Assembly: GCA_022822085.1 (NCBI GenBank)
Contig: JAJECK010000094.1
Coordinates: forward strand, 1 to 43,451
DNA: 43,451 bases
Direction of reading: 5' to 3'
Source: Candidatus Poribacteria bacterium
GTDB taxonomy: Bacteria; Poribacteria; WGA-4E; WGA-3G
The position numbers were made by a program, and so were the translations under genes. This document shows positions 16,880 to 25,602 of this stretch, piece after piece. The stretch's first letter is position 1. Each line of letters begins with the position of its first letter. A model generated the notes under the pieces. That model did no database searches, was not told the DNA's origin, and was given only the letters and a program-made list of their open reading frames with translations.

Positions 16880-16898
16880 TCATAATATCCTTTACAAG

Positions 16899-17762
16899 TT
16901 AAGAGGCATCCAACTTAACCTTAGACTTCTTCCCACCGTGAATACTCGGTTCTTTACACAACATTTTCCGAAGCAGATCAAGCCCTTCATGCACATCCGG
17001 ACGCTCCGATTCTGTGATACCCAGCACTTCTGATAACAACAGCCGATCAAGCTCATGACACACAGGGTCATCATCCATCTGATTAAACGGTAACATCTTC
17101 TTATGTTTCAGTTGGTTGAAGAGCTGTTCTGCATTTGCAAGTGCCTCATCAGAGAGTTCGCGGACATCCAGTGTTGGCATTGCATCGAAAGGGGCTCGAC
17201 TCAGAACACCCCTTCCATGCTGTTGCTTACCGCTTTGATACCAGTGACAGAGTAAGCCAAACGTTGAATTGCACCACAACGTCCATACATACTCATGAAT
17301 TTTGTTATCAAAAAAGTCATTCGGAAGTTAATTTACGCCAATAGTATCTTGTTCGGTAAACATCACTGCTAACGAATTCGCATTAAACCGGAACTCCAGC
17401 TTGTAATGCACCCGACTATTGAATCTCATTATATTCTTAACTTTTTCGGCAGAATATAAGCGAGGCTGCGCGTGAGCATTTGGTGCAACAATCATCGCTC
17501 GCTGTACATCAGTTTCTACATGCCATAAGCAGGGATACATTGCAGTATCAGAGCATCCCTTTTCAATATCAAATGCTCCCCTGCCATCGCCGCCTCTTAT
17601 GTCTTTGGTGCCAATTCCTAACGTCGCAATTTCTGAAACAAGACGTATAGTGAGTTGAATATCTGCAGTTTGTCGGGGGATGCGTATTAACCCTTTAGCA
17701 AGATAATGTGCAGACTGAACAACCCCATAGGTGTCAATTTTAGTGAAAAACGTTAGTGCGTT
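16899..17762 (-). pseudogene. Frameshifted, 5'-truncated remnant resembling a DNA adenine methyltransferase/restriction protein C-terminus
   Basis: The upstream half (17762 to about 17331) reads TYGVVQSAHYLAKGLIRI, then LTIRLVSEIATLGIGTKDIRG, and ends at a stop after FTEQDTIGVN. The downstream half continues in another frame (FFDNKIHEYVWTLWCNSTFG, HWYQSGKQQHGRG, MPTLDVRELSDEAL, ...DDDPVCHELDRLLLSEVLG). NSTxGLL, then xLPxLDVRxLS, then DPxRxxLDxxL is the order found at the C-terminus of large N6-adenine methyltransferases and restriction-modification fusions. The whole 5' part is missing and the break falls at a repeat array (17764 on). I am sure it is a broken gene and only moderately sure of the family. 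Confidence 0.6.
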
Positions 17763-17763
17763 T

Positions 17764-17930
17764 TATACACCTTTCGCCCCTCTGAGGCTTGCTATTTGTG
17801 GATCAATGCGGACTATACACCTTTCGCCTCTCTGAGGCTTTGATAAATCACATATTAGCACCAGCAGTGCGGAAGGTGTATAGAACACGTATCACCCCAA
17901 AACCCAAGCATCAGCGGGGCGAAAGGTATA
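17764..17930. repeat. 50-bp palindromic unit array (locus 2): two forward, two inverted
   Basis: TATACACCTTTCGCC(C/T)CTCTGAGGCTT occurs at 17764-17790 and 17814-17840, exactly 50 bases apart. Inverted partial copies lie at 17871-17882 (GGAAGGTGTATA) and 17913-17930 (AGCGGGGCGAAAGGTATA). The head palindrome GCCTCNGAGGC differs from the AGTCCCGTAGGGAC-type arrays, but period and forward/inverted layout are the same. Downstream (17937-18053) come TAAAATCGGACTTATATAGC and a fragment with ACACCTATGGGTTTCG ending TAGAAATGGTA, sharing parts with 23980-24050 and 43230-43306. Confidence 0.7.
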
Positions 17931-18114
17931 GGGCTAAAATCGGACTTATATAGCCCTCCCACAAGAAAATATATCCTTAAATTGACACCTATGGGTTTCG
18001 CTTCGCTCTACCCGACCTACGAAATAATGCTACATCATCATTTAGAAATGGTATAAGGAACGTTTCTCATAAATATTTGTTATGGGTAGACCATCGTGAT
18101 ACACTCTCAATAAA

Positions 18115-20865
18115 CTATTCAGAGTGCAATTTTACGAGGATTTGTCGGGCATGTATGCGTGTAGCACTATCATTTGCATGAAGGTCTTTCTCAATAAGAT
18201 GGACTCCAGATTTGTCACCAAGCGATGCAAGATCGTAGGCAGCAGCACGTTGGACGTGTGGAGTGTTATGTGCTAACGATTCTTTCAACCCATCCACCGT
18301 TTCAGCTTTCTTTTGGATTTCTGTGATGTTGAAATTGGCATCAAAGTATTCTGCGTAAAACCAGGGATTCCCTAAACGGACATTTTCAATGTTACTTGTG
18401 TGCCAAATTGGCTCTAATAGATGAAAATTCTTGTGGATTTCCACAATTGATAAGTCATCCCTTATACTCAGAGGCAGTCTAATTTCTTTTGCGTGTGGAT
18501 TGTTTAGTTGCCAGAGTAATATAGCCGCTGAAATCCGTGTTTTTTTGTCATAACTACGTAGTTTGCGGTTTGCAACAGATTTTAACCATCGTAAACATGA
18601 GTCATCACCAAGTTGACTGAGAATAAGAGCAAGTTCTATAGATACCCCTTTGTTTCTTGATTGTAAAAAGGTAGTAAGTAAGGGTTTTATGTCTTGTTTA
18701 TCACCTGTTGCGCGTAATTTAGCTATTGCATCAGAAACGACTTCGTTGTAGATATTTTCTCTATCTAAGATTTGAAGCCAATCTTGAGTCATATCGGTGT
18801 CTGGATAGTTTAATAATGCCCTATGTGCAGAAACTCCTAATCTACTACGGGATGAAGATCGGACATAAATTTGTGAGGAACTCAACATTTTTAATGGTTT
18901 AATTGCGTCAGGTTTACGTAACTCACCGAGTTGAAAGCATACATGTTCTAACTGTTTTATCTCGTAATTGTTGATGTGATTTGGATCTAACATTTTGAGC
19001 ATTGAATTAAATTGCATAGGCGTAGGTGCTTTTATCTCAAAAGAGGCTTTAGGAGAAATGAGGGGTGGTTCCCATGCCATTAAGTTAGATTTCACCTGAC
19101 TGCCAAGCGGAGGAATTTTGTCTTTACTTGTCCTCTTAGGTGCAGGGGTGGGTTTCCAAGGGGATAAGAAAATTTTCAATTGAACTGAATAATTCCCTGT
19201 TTGAAAAAGATGGTAATTTTTAGAGACCGGGATAATATCTGTAAATACTTCATTGGGTTGCAGTATATTGAAAGAGTTTGGGTTAACGGGCAAGAGAATG
19301 ACTTCATCATCACCGTCTTTGACAATAGTATGATAATACTCATTTGTCATTGAAGTCCGCAATCTATTTCTTTGACCAAACACCTTTGCCATAGTTCCGT
19401 CGGGTTGTTGAATCTCTAACTTCATATAGCCACTTTCTACATCTCTTCTGAATCCAATTTTAACTGGATATTCACCTGTGTTCCTGATAGTATATTTCAA
19501 TGCAGTAGGGTGTCCATAATCATACTTTTTTGAAACCATCTCTATTTTTAGATCTAACGGGTTTTTCTCTGATAATTCGTCAATTGTGATATAAGCTGCA
19601 TTGCGTGTATTACCTCTACTATCTTTGGCAAGTTGTTCTAAGTTAGGGATCATCTCAGTAAGTTTCATTTTTCGGATAGTGTTGATTGCACTTATTCGCA
19701 CATTTGGGTTAGTATCATCCAATAATTGTGGAATGTAATTCTGTATTTCGGCATTCCAAAAAGTTCCAAACTTTGTGAGTGTTTCAACTGCCTGTAACCG
19801 AAGTTGAGAAGAGGGGTTCAGCGCGATTGTTCCGACGACCTCAATTGCCTCTGCATTGTTAAAAGTTGTCAATGCTGTCAACACTGATGTGGATGGGTTT
19901 TGTTTTGCTACATTAACTAATGCGACATAACCTTCTTGTCCCATATTTGTTAGTGCGTGGACCATTGCAGATTTTAGTTTTTCATTTTCAGTTTCAATAC
20001 ACTCCTTTTCAAAAATTGGGATGACTTCTTCATTCTTAACTTTACGCAACACATCGTGTATTCCCTGTTTTACATCAATGGCTTCAGTTACTTTTACCGT
20101 ATCCAACATTTTCTGTATACTGGAAAGTCCGAATTCTGACATACTGTTTATTACAGCCGTGGGAATGCTGCTTGCAATCCGTCTGCCAAGATCGGAATAG
20201 GGATCCATTGCTTCCAATAAAATTGATACAGTTCGTGGATCGTCAATTTGTGCAGTTTGTTGAATCGTTTCTTTTAATACTTCAATAGCATTGGTACTTG
20301 GTTGGCTGAGTATTTTAAGGAGTTCTGGTATTGCACGTTTGTCCTTAAAGTCAGCGAGACCGAATAGTAGTTCTCTGCGTCTTTCTGGTGCTGTTTTGGG
20401 ATTATTAATTTGCTCAACAAGATATGGGATAACCCGTTCATCCTTCAATTTTATTAGGACATCAATTGCAATCCTTTGTGTTTCTGGATCAGCGTCGAGG
20501 TGTTTAGCCATCAATTTTTTCGCAAATTCAGCATCGATGTTAGCCATATTATGTGCTGCCTTATCGCGTATCATATTATCCTCATTATGAATAAAAACAA
20601 CAGTAAGTGCTGACATGACGCTGGGTTCTGGATAATATTCATGTATAGCTTGAACGGCATTTTCCCGGATTCGATGGTCATCGTTCGTCAAGTTTTCAAT
20701 CAGATATGGAATGGCTTTATCACCCATAAGAAAAAGTTCATATCCCAATCGGTTTGTGTCATCCCATCTGAGTTCCAGCATGTTTAATATCCTGTTTTCA
20801 TCAGCATGTGATGCGGCACACAATATTGTTAATAACAGAGAGACTATGCTTATATAGTATTTCAT
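18115..20865 (-). CDS. Large secreted HEAT-repeat protein
   Basis: A 916-residue protein with a cleavable signal peptide (MKYYISIVSLLLTILCAASHA). Residues of about 30-440 are tandem HEAT/PBS-lyase-like repeats of about 35 residues (for example DKAIPYLIENLTNDDHRIRENAV, DERVIPYLVEQINNPKTAPERR, DKRAIPELLKILSQ, TEMIPNLEQLAKDSRGNTRNAA). A beta domain of about 180 residues follows (LKYTIRNTGEYPVKIGFRRD ... GNYSVQLKIFLSPW), resembling Ig-like or intracellular-proteinase-inhibitor-type modules. A second HEAT block closes the protein (VQRAAAYDLASLGDKSGVHLIEKDL). GGAG lies 6 bases before the ATG. It is probably a periplasmic or surface protein-binding scaffold; its partner is unknown. It is monocistronic, flanked by repeats on both sides. 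Confidence 0.8.
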   Translation of the reverse strand: MKYYISIVSLLLTILCAASHADENRILNMLELRWDDTNRLGYELFLMGDKAIPYLIENLTNDDHRIRENAVQAIHEYYPEPSVMSALTVVFIHNEDNMIRDKAAHNMANIDAEFAKKLMAKHLDADPETQRIAIDVLIKLKDERVIPYLVEQINNPKTAPERRRELLFGLADFKDKRAIPELLKILSQPSTNAIEVLKETIQQTAQIDDPRTVSILLEAMDPYSDLGRRIASSIPTAVINSMSEFGLSSIQKMLDTVKVTEAIDVKQGIHDVLRKVKNEEVIPIFEKECIETENEKLKSAMVHALTNMGQEGYVALVNVAKQNPSTSVLTALTTFNNAEAIEVVGTIALNPSSQLRLQAVETLTKFGTFWNAEIQNYIPQLLDDTNPNVRISAINTIRKMKLTEMIPNLEQLAKDSRGNTRNAAYITIDELSEKNPLDLKIEMVSKKYDYGHPTALKYTIRNTGEYPVKIGFRRDVESGYMKLEIQQPDGTMAKVFGQRNRLRTSMTNEYYHTIVKDGDDEVILLPVNPNSFNILQPNEVFTDIIPVSKNYHLFQTGNYSVQLKIFLSPWKPTPAPKRTSKDKIPPLGSQVKSNLMAWEPPLISPKASFEIKAPTPMQFNSMLKMLDPNHINNYEIKQLEHVCFQLGELRKPDAIKPLKMLSSSQIYVRSSSRSRLGVSAHRALLNYPDTDMTQDWLQILDRENIYNEVVSDAIAKLRATGDKQDIKPLLTTFLQSRNKGVSIELALILSQLGDDSCLRWLKSVANRKLRSYDKKTRISAAILLWQLNNPHAKEIRLPLSIRDDLSIVEIHKNFHLLEPIWHTSNIENVRLGNPWFYAEYFDANFNITEIQKKAETVDGLKESLAHNTPHVQRAAAYDLASLGDKSGVHLIEKDLHANDSATRIHARQILVKLHSE

Positions 20866-20937
20866 TGGTAGCTCCAGAAGTGGTTTTAATAATCAATTGT
20901 ATCAAAAACAGATTGAGTGGATCAATATATTCTGAAC

Positions 20938-21091
20938 TTATAGTAAAATCCGAAAATATGTTCACATTTCAATTAACAACAATCCCCACACCATCGCCCG
21001 CTGGCGAGGCGGGGAATGCCTAAATGGCATTCATACCGTTGATTTCTTCCTAACCTCGCTAATGTCCGGGTAATTATGGATTTAACTATAA
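20938..21091. repeat. 154-bp MITE-like element, relative of 16753-16879
   Basis: TTATAGTAAAATCC (20938-20951) and GGATTTAACTATAA (21078-21091) form terminal inverted repeats with one mismatch; both elements continue with AAAATATGTT inside the left end. The interior contains GGGAATGCCTAAATGGCATTC (21012-), shared with 9373-9404, and a GGCGAGG ... CCTCGC pair, shared with the element at 23383-23494. It ends about 50 bases before the coaE start. Confidence 0.7.
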
Positions 21092-21142
21092 ACTATGTAA
21101 AAGAATTGTGTTATTTTGGTCTATGAAGTATACTGTGTTATT

Positions 21143-21787
21143 ATGAAATCAAAAAGAAAAACGGAGCGCGGTATTATCGTCGGCGTAACCGGTGGCATAG
21201 CGTGCGGTAAAACAACGGTATCAGAATTACTGGCAGACAAAGGGGCAATTCCGATTAACGCTGACGAGATTGGCCATCAACTCCTTAAATCTGATAGTCC
21301 AGTCATTGATGAACTTGTTGAGGCATTCGGAACGGAGATACTTGATGAATCGGGAGATGTCAGCAGAAAAAAATTAGGTGCAATCGTTTTTAACGATAAG
21401 TCTGCGCGTGACCGCCTCAACGCCATTCTACATCCATTGATCATTCAACGTTCCCGGTCCCGTGCTCAGCAACTTGTGCATGAGGATCCATCTTGTGTAG
21501 TGTTGCTTGATGCCCCACTGCTCATTGAAGCAGGTGCTTATAATTCTGTCGATTTGATTGTCGTTGTAACTGCTTCAAACAAAACACAAAAACAACGGAT
21601 ATTAGAACGTAGTCAAGCACAGAACCGTCCCCTAACCGAAACCGAAGCACAAGCTCGTATTGACTCGCAAATGCCTTTATCTGAAAAGGTGAAGTATGCA
21701 GATGTCGTCATTGAAAATGAAGGTTCATTTGAAGAACTACAGCAGCAGGTAGACACATTATGGAACCAACTTCATAATGACCTATGA
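21143..21787 (+). CDS. coaE: Dephospho-CoA kinase
   Basis: A 214-residue P-loop kinase that phosphorylates the ribose 3'-hydroxyl of dephospho-CoA, the last step of coenzyme A synthesis. VGVTGGIACGKTT (13-25) is the Walker A and the following NADEIGHQLL is the substrate-binding DxxxHxL-type motif; VVLLDAPLLIEAGAYNSVDLIVVVTA and RIDSQMPLSEKVKYADVVIEN are CoaE signatures. ATG 21143 is the likely start, though no good ribosome-binding site is seen. Its 3' end overlaps the convergent modC gene by 6 bases. The terminal inverted repeat of a MITE ends 51 bases upstream, so its promoter may lie within or beside that element. Confidence 0.95.
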   Translation: MKSKRKTERGIIVGVTGGIACGKTTVSELLADKGAIPINADEIGHQLLKSDSPVIDELVEAFGTEILDESGDVSRKKLGAIVFNDKSARDRLNAILHPLIIQRSRSRAQQLVHEDPSCVVLLDAPLLIEAGAYNSVDLIVVVTASNKTQKQRILERSQAQNRPLTETEAQARIDSQMPLSEKVKYADVVIENEGSFEELQQQVDTLWNQLHNDL

Positions 21788-22867
21788 GTTATCCCATAGC
21801 AGATTAATAGCATTCGCTTTGATGACGCAGTAGACCTCCTTTCCATTACTCAGTTGGAGTTGCTCCCTTGCTTCATGCGTAATTTTAACTAAAAGTCTAT
21901 ACCCTTCAACAAGAATTGATACAATTATTTGGTCGTCAACGCCATCAATTGTGCCACGTAGAATGTTTCTTGCACTAATAGGTAAATTGGGTTCAAGAGA
22001 AATGATAATATCCTCCGCCCGAATGGCTATAGGCACAAGATTTCCTATCTCAGTCCCTATGAATGGAATTACGAGTATTTGATTCCCAATTTCTAATTCC
22101 GTTACACCTCGCTGTTTGTCTGAGTTTGCTATTGGGAGTGAGAATATATTTTCCACACCTGTCATATTTGCTATAGGTAAAGCTGATGGGGCAGTTAGTA
22201 ACTGATGTGGTTCTCCACTGGCAATGATCTCACCTTCAGAGAGGAGAAATGCCTCATCCGCCAGAGCCATTGCCTCGGAGATGGCATGTGTTACATAGAT
22301 GATTGGGACCTTATATTCGTTCTTGATGTGATGTAGATACGGAATAATTCTGCTTTTCAGTCCACTATCCAAGGATGCAAGCGGTTCATCCATCAGAAGT
22401 AGACGCGGTTCCATTGCCAGTGCACGTGCTATCGCAACACGTTGACGTTGTCCACCAGAGAGTTCATTCGGATATCGTTGAAGTAAATCTGCAATTTCAA
22501 GTGTGTCAAGCACTTGGGAAAGACTCTCTGGATTTTTACGCTGCGCTTTAGATTGACCATACCGGATATTCTTTTCTACTGTGAGATGGGGAAACAAGTG
22601 TCCTTCTTGAAATATATATCCGATTCGACGTTTGTCCGGTGGCACATTGATTTTCAAATCGGTGTCATTGAGTTTATTGTGACCAAAAACAACCCGCCCT
22701 TTATCAGGTGAGAGTGTTCCACTGATACAGTTGAGTAGCGTTGTTTTCCCACTACCAGATGCTCCCAAAAAGGCAGTTACCTTTTGTTGCAGCTCACAAT
22801 CAATATCTAATGTAAATTTACCAAGACGTTTCTTTATGTTGAGTAGAATATTAAACTTTTCCGACAT
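21782..22867 (-). CDS. modC: Molybdate ABC transporter ATPase ModC
   Basis: A 361-residue ATPase: Walker A G35-ASGSGKT, Q-loop FQEGHLFPHLTV, signature L136SGGQ140, Walker B LLLMDE (156-161), H-loop VTH. VTELEIGNQILV onwards and the last 65 residues (NILRGTIDGVDDQIIVSILVEG...) match the TOBE/mop-like molybdate-binding domain of ModC. It powers uptake through ModB. Unlike most mod operons it is separated from modB by about 1.2 kb holding a small gene and a repeat island, so co-transcription is uncertain. The ribosome-binding site is weak (TTAGG, 6 bases before ATG 22867). Confidence 0.9.
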   Translation of the reverse strand: MSEKFNILLNIKKRLGKFTLDIDCELQQKVTAFLGASGSGKTTLLNCISGTLSPDKGRVVFGHNKLNDTDLKINVPPDKRRIGYIFQEGHLFPHLTVEKNIRYGQSKAQRKNPESLSQVLDTLEIADLLQRYPNELSGGQRQRVAIARALAMEPRLLLMDEPLASLDSGLKSRIIPYLHHIKNEYKVPIIYVTHAISEAMALADEAFLLSEGEIIASGEPHQLLTAPSALPIANMTGVENIFSLPIANSDKQRGVTELEIGNQILVIPFIGTEIGNLVPIAIRAEDIIISLEPNLPISARNILRGTIDGVDDQIIVSILVEGYRLLVKITHEAREQLQLSNGKEVYCVIKANAINLLWDNS

Positions 22868-22910
22868 ATTTGCCTAACAATACAGTTGAAAAGGGAGGTT
22901 TTTCAGCGAG

Positions 22911-23210
22911 CTATTCAAAACCACCGCCATCAAATCCGCCTCCATCAAAACCACCGTCGAACCCACCATCACTTCCGCCAGAATCCACATCCCCAGAAGA
23001 ATCGTCAGAACTATCATTGTCTAACATACCACCAAGAATTACACCCGTGAGAAGGACATCTTCTGTATCATCATTTGGGTTAACGGGACCAGTACCATCA
23101 TCGTTCTTTCTCTTTCTATTTTGAGATTTACCTTTCATTGAACTTGCAATCAGTGAAACAAAAACTATGATTAATGTTATAGAGACCATAATCAAAACAA
23201 AAGTTCCCAT
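22911..23210 (-). CDS. Small membrane protein with glycine/aspartate-rich tail
   Basis: A 99-residue protein: one N-terminal membrane helix (FVLIMVSITLIIVFVSLIA, residues 4-22), a short basic stretch (KGKSQNRKRK), the hydrophobic patch VLLTGVILGGML, then a tail of SDDSSGDVDSGGSDGGFDG-type repeats ending in repeated GGGFDGGGFE. AAGGAG lies 8 bases before ATG 23210, so it is a real gene. The layout recalls YgcG/TPM-type proteins whose Gly-rich ends follow a membrane segment, but no TPM domain is present. It lies 43 bases before modC on the same strand and may be co-transcribed with it. Function unknown. Confidence 0.65.
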   Translation of the reverse strand: MGTFVLIMVSITLIIVFVSLIASSMKGKSQNRKRKNDDGTGPVNPNDDTEDVLLTGVILGGMLDNDSSDDSSGDVDSGGSDGGFDGGFDGGGFDGGGFE

Positions 23211-23243
23211 CTTTTTTCTCCTTCTATTGGATAGTACAGATTA

Positions 23244-23725
23244 AACTTGTCCGTCGGGTAGAGCGAAGCGAAACTCATAACTGTCAACTTAAGAAGATAG
23301 ATCCGCTTTAGGGATGTCTTCAGTCCCGTAGGGACGGAATGTTTATAGAAAAATGCTGTCACTACCTCTCTTTAGTCCCGTATGAAGATTAACTTATTAA
23401 TCGGGTGATTTTTCTTCTGGAGAGGACAGTTGTACTCCTGCTGGCGAGGTTTCCTAACCTCGCCACATTACCCGATTAAATTCTTAATCTTCATTAGGGA
23501 CGATATGTTTATAATATGTCGTTGGGATACAGATATCGTCCCTACGGGACTAAAGAACTGGTGCTCAACGTTCTGCTATAAACATTGCGTCCCTACGGGA
23601 CTAAAGAGGGTTTCTACATTTGAAAATTCCTTAAGTTGACACCTATAGGTAGAGCGAAGCGAAACCCGACATGATAGACATAATCATCACGTGTCGGGTT
23701 TCGTTCCTCTACCCGACCTACTTAT
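23244..23725. repeat. Repeat island (locus 3) with 51-bp unit array
   Basis: GTCGGGTAGAGCGAAGCG and GTCAACTTAAG at the left, and CTTAAGTTGACACCTA plus GTAGAGCGAAGCGAAACCCG at the right, form nested outer inverted repeats. Inside, AGTCCCGTAGGGACG-type units start at 23322 and 23374 (forward) and inverted units end at 23551 and 23602, giving spacings of 52 and 51 bases. The second forward unit is split by the element at 23383-23494. The island separates modB from the small gene and modC. Apparent open frames over it are repeat sequence, not genes. Confidence 0.75.
23383..23494. mobile_element. 112-bp MITE-like insertion inside a palindromic repeat unit
   Basis: TGAAGATTAACTTATTAATC at the left and GATTAAATTCTTAATCTTCA at the right form imperfect terminal inverted repeats. 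The element interrupts AGTCCCG-TA-GGGACGATATG exactly at the TA, which is present on both sides (23381-23382 and 23495-23496), as expected for TA-target insertion by IS630/Tc1-type enzymes. An inner hairpin (GGCGAGGTT/AACCTCGCC) resembles the one in 20938-21091. Confidence 0.7.
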
Positions 23726-23878
23726 TTAGTTTGGACTATCCACTATATGCGTTGTTACCGCTCAGGGTAATTTAGTTTTAAGAATTATAAACGACTTGTG
23801 CTAAATAACTATTTGCGAACAATTAATTCACATAAGTAGTCCGTTTGTTAGTTTAACCTATTGTTTGATATGCTCTTT

Positions 23879-23979
23879 AGTCCTGTCCGGACGATATGTT
23901 TATAGAAACTCTGCCACCCCTACTCCCTTAGTCCCGTCCGGACGATATGTTTATCTTTCTATACAGTTCGGACGGAACT
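23879..23979. repeat. 51-bp palindromic unit array (locus 4), variant core
   Basis: Forward units start at 23879 (AGTCCTGTCCGGACGATATG) and 23930 (AGTCCCGTCCGGACGATATG), 51 bases apart, each followed by TTTATAGAAAC or TTTATC. One inverted unit (GTTCGGACGGAACT) ends at 23979. The core GTCCGGAC replaces GTAGGGAC of the other loci and remains palindromic. The array ends about 80 bases before the modB stop. AAAATCGGGCTTACAAAGCC follows, shared with 17937. Confidence 0.75.
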
Positions 23980-24061
23980 CAAAATCGGGCTTACAAAGCC
24001 CTCCAACAAGATGTAATATTTTTTTAATTGACACTTACCGTTTGTGTAATTCCCGTTTATT

Positions 24062-24727
24062 TTAACGAAGTGTGATACGTTCTGTCATCCATATAGCAAC
24101 AAATGCAAGTATCGTTGAAATCAGGACTAATCGATAAGCAGTAAGATCATCACCCAGCTGCACCGATTGAAAAATTGCCAAAGCAATTGTTTGCGTTTTT
24201 CCGTGGATTTGTCCTGCCACCATCATTGTCGCGCCAAACTCCCCAAGACTTTTCGAAAATCCAAGAATACCACCACTTATTATCCCACGATACGCCATCG
24301 GCACAGTTATCGTCCAAAAGACCTTGATAGGTGAAGCACCGAGTGTTCGTGCAGCATCTTCAAGTTCTGACGGGACAGCCGCAATACCAGTCATGATACC
24401 GCGAACTAACAGCGGAAATGATATTACCGATACAGCAAGGACAACAGCGAATTGTGTAAAAATTATCTCAATATTGAATATGTTAAATAATAGACTACCA
24501 ATCGGACCATTTTTACCTAAGAGTATTAGGAGCAAATACCCACTGACTACAGGTGGTAGCACCAACGGCAACATTACCAATGTATTGAGGAAGGTCTTCC
24601 CTGGAAAATCCCGCTTTGCAAGCAGCCACCCAACCAATAGTCCTGGTGGAAACATTACAATGAGACTCAATAAGGCAACTTTGATTGATAGGAAAAGAGC
24701 AGTAACTTCAGCTGGTGTAATCCTCAT
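24062..24727 (-). CDS. modB: Molybdate ABC transporter permease ModB
   Basis: A 221-residue membrane protein with five to six helices. The EAA loop ELEDAARTLGASPIKVFWTITVP (about 141-163) and SLGEFGATMMVAGQIHGKTQT are ModB/CysT-type signatures; MLPLVLPPVVSGYLLLILLGKNG is the conserved early segment. It forms the homodimeric channel for molybdate. It starts 20 bases after the modA stop, so the two share an operon. Downstream, instead of modC, comes the repeat island. Confidence 0.95.
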   Translation of the reverse strand: MRITPAEVTALFLSIKVALLSLIVMFPPGLLVGWLLAKRDFPGKTFLNTLVMLPLVLPPVVSGYLLLILLGKNGPIGSLLFNIFNIEIIFTQFAVVLAVSVISFPLLVRGIMTGIAAVPSELEDAARTLGASPIKVFWTITVPMAYRGIISGGILGFSKSLGEFGATMMVAGQIHGKTQTIALAIFQSVQLGDDLTAYRLVLISTILAFVAIWMTERITLR

Positions 24728-24747
24728 TGTAATGAATCATGCCTTCG

Positions 24748-25551
24748 CTATTTTGCGGACGTAGCGGAAAGACATGTAAATCCGTGTTTTTCAAATATAT
24801 CAGCAACAATCGGTTTTTTTAAAAATGTGAGATATGTTTCTGCCGAAACTTTTTTGTTGCTGTTTTTTAAAATAACCGCAGGATAGACTATTTTTGAATG
24901 CGTTTCGTTGGGAAATTTGTATAGAATTTTGACCTTGTTGGTGACTTTTGTATCGGTTTCATATACCAGTGCCATGTCAACATTTCCTGATGTGAGATAT
25001 GCCAGCGTTGCACGCACATTCGTACCAAAGATCAGTTTTGGCTTTACCTTCTCCCACAATCCACATTGTTCCAACGCCTCTTTTGCGTAGCTTCCAGCGG
25101 GAACTATTTCAGGATGCCCAATCGCAATTCGCTGTATAGATGTATCCAGCAATTCTGCTATATTTTCAATATTTTTCTTTGTGTTCTTCTGAGATACAAC
25201 GACTAAACGGTTTGTCAACACATCTGTTCTGCTTTCATCTTCAAGTAAACCGAGTGCTTTTAATGCATCAACCTGAATGGGACTTGCTGAAATAAATACA
25301 TCTGCGGATGCCCCTTTTTCAATCTGACGTTGAAGCGTTGAAGATGCTGCAAAATTGTAATGCACACGAATATCTTTGTGTTCGGTAAACTGCGCTCCAA
25401 TTTCTGTCAGGGCATCGGATAGACTGATAGCAGCAAAGACAAATAATTCACGTTGTTTCTGTTTGTCAGATTTGCATCCCGATAGACAGTAGCAGATGAG
25501 TAGACTTGTAAATAAAGAATACAGAAGTACATTTCGCTGCACTATTTTCAC
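24748..25551 (-). CDS. modA: Molybdate-binding lipoprotein ModA
   Basis: A 267-residue lipoprotein: signal peptide with lipobox LSGC (C26), then the molybdate-binding fold FVFAAISLSDALTEIGAQF, ADVFISASPIQVDAL, VPAGSYAKEALEQCGLW and VRATLAYLTSGNVDMALVYETD, which hold the serines and tyrosine that contact the oxyanion in ModA proteins. It is tethered to the outer face of the cytoplasmic membrane or in the periplasm and feeds ModB/ModC. The molybdenum taken up would serve molybdopterin enzymes; none is recognisable in this window except the MoaB/CinA-type domain protein at 31.4 kb, whose link is doubtful. A good promoter lies just upstream. Confidence 0.95.
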   Translation of the reverse strand: MKIVQRNVLLYSLFTSLLICYCLSGCKSDKQKQRELFVFAAISLSDALTEIGAQFTEHKDIRVHYNFAASSTLQRQIEKGASADVFISASPIQVDALKALGLLEDESRTDVLTNRLVVVSQKNTKKNIENIAELLDTSIQRIAIGHPEIVPAGSYAKEALEQCGLWEKVKPKLIFGTNVRATLAYLTSGNVDMALVYETDTKVTNKVKILYKFPNETHSKIVYPAVILKNSNKKVSAETYLTFLKKPIVADIFEKHGFTCLSATSAK

Positions 25552-25573
25552 CCTGGTTATCTTATTTCAGTAT

Positions 25574-25602
25574 AGTCTATCAGATAACATGCCACCTGTC
25601 AA
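25574..25602 (-). promoter_or_regulatory. Promoter for modAB
   Basis: On the minus strand TTGACA (25602-25597), a 17-base spacer and TAGACT (25579-25574), about 20 bases before the modA start. The -35 box is perfect. I looked for a ModE-type palindrome and a molybdenum-cofactor riboswitch here and saw neither; the leader is too short for the latter. Confidence 0.6.

Noticed and set aside
23430-24065. Apparent plus-strand open frames over the modB-modC gap
   Set aside because: They are translations of the palindromic repeats, with no ribosome-binding site and no conserved protein pattern.
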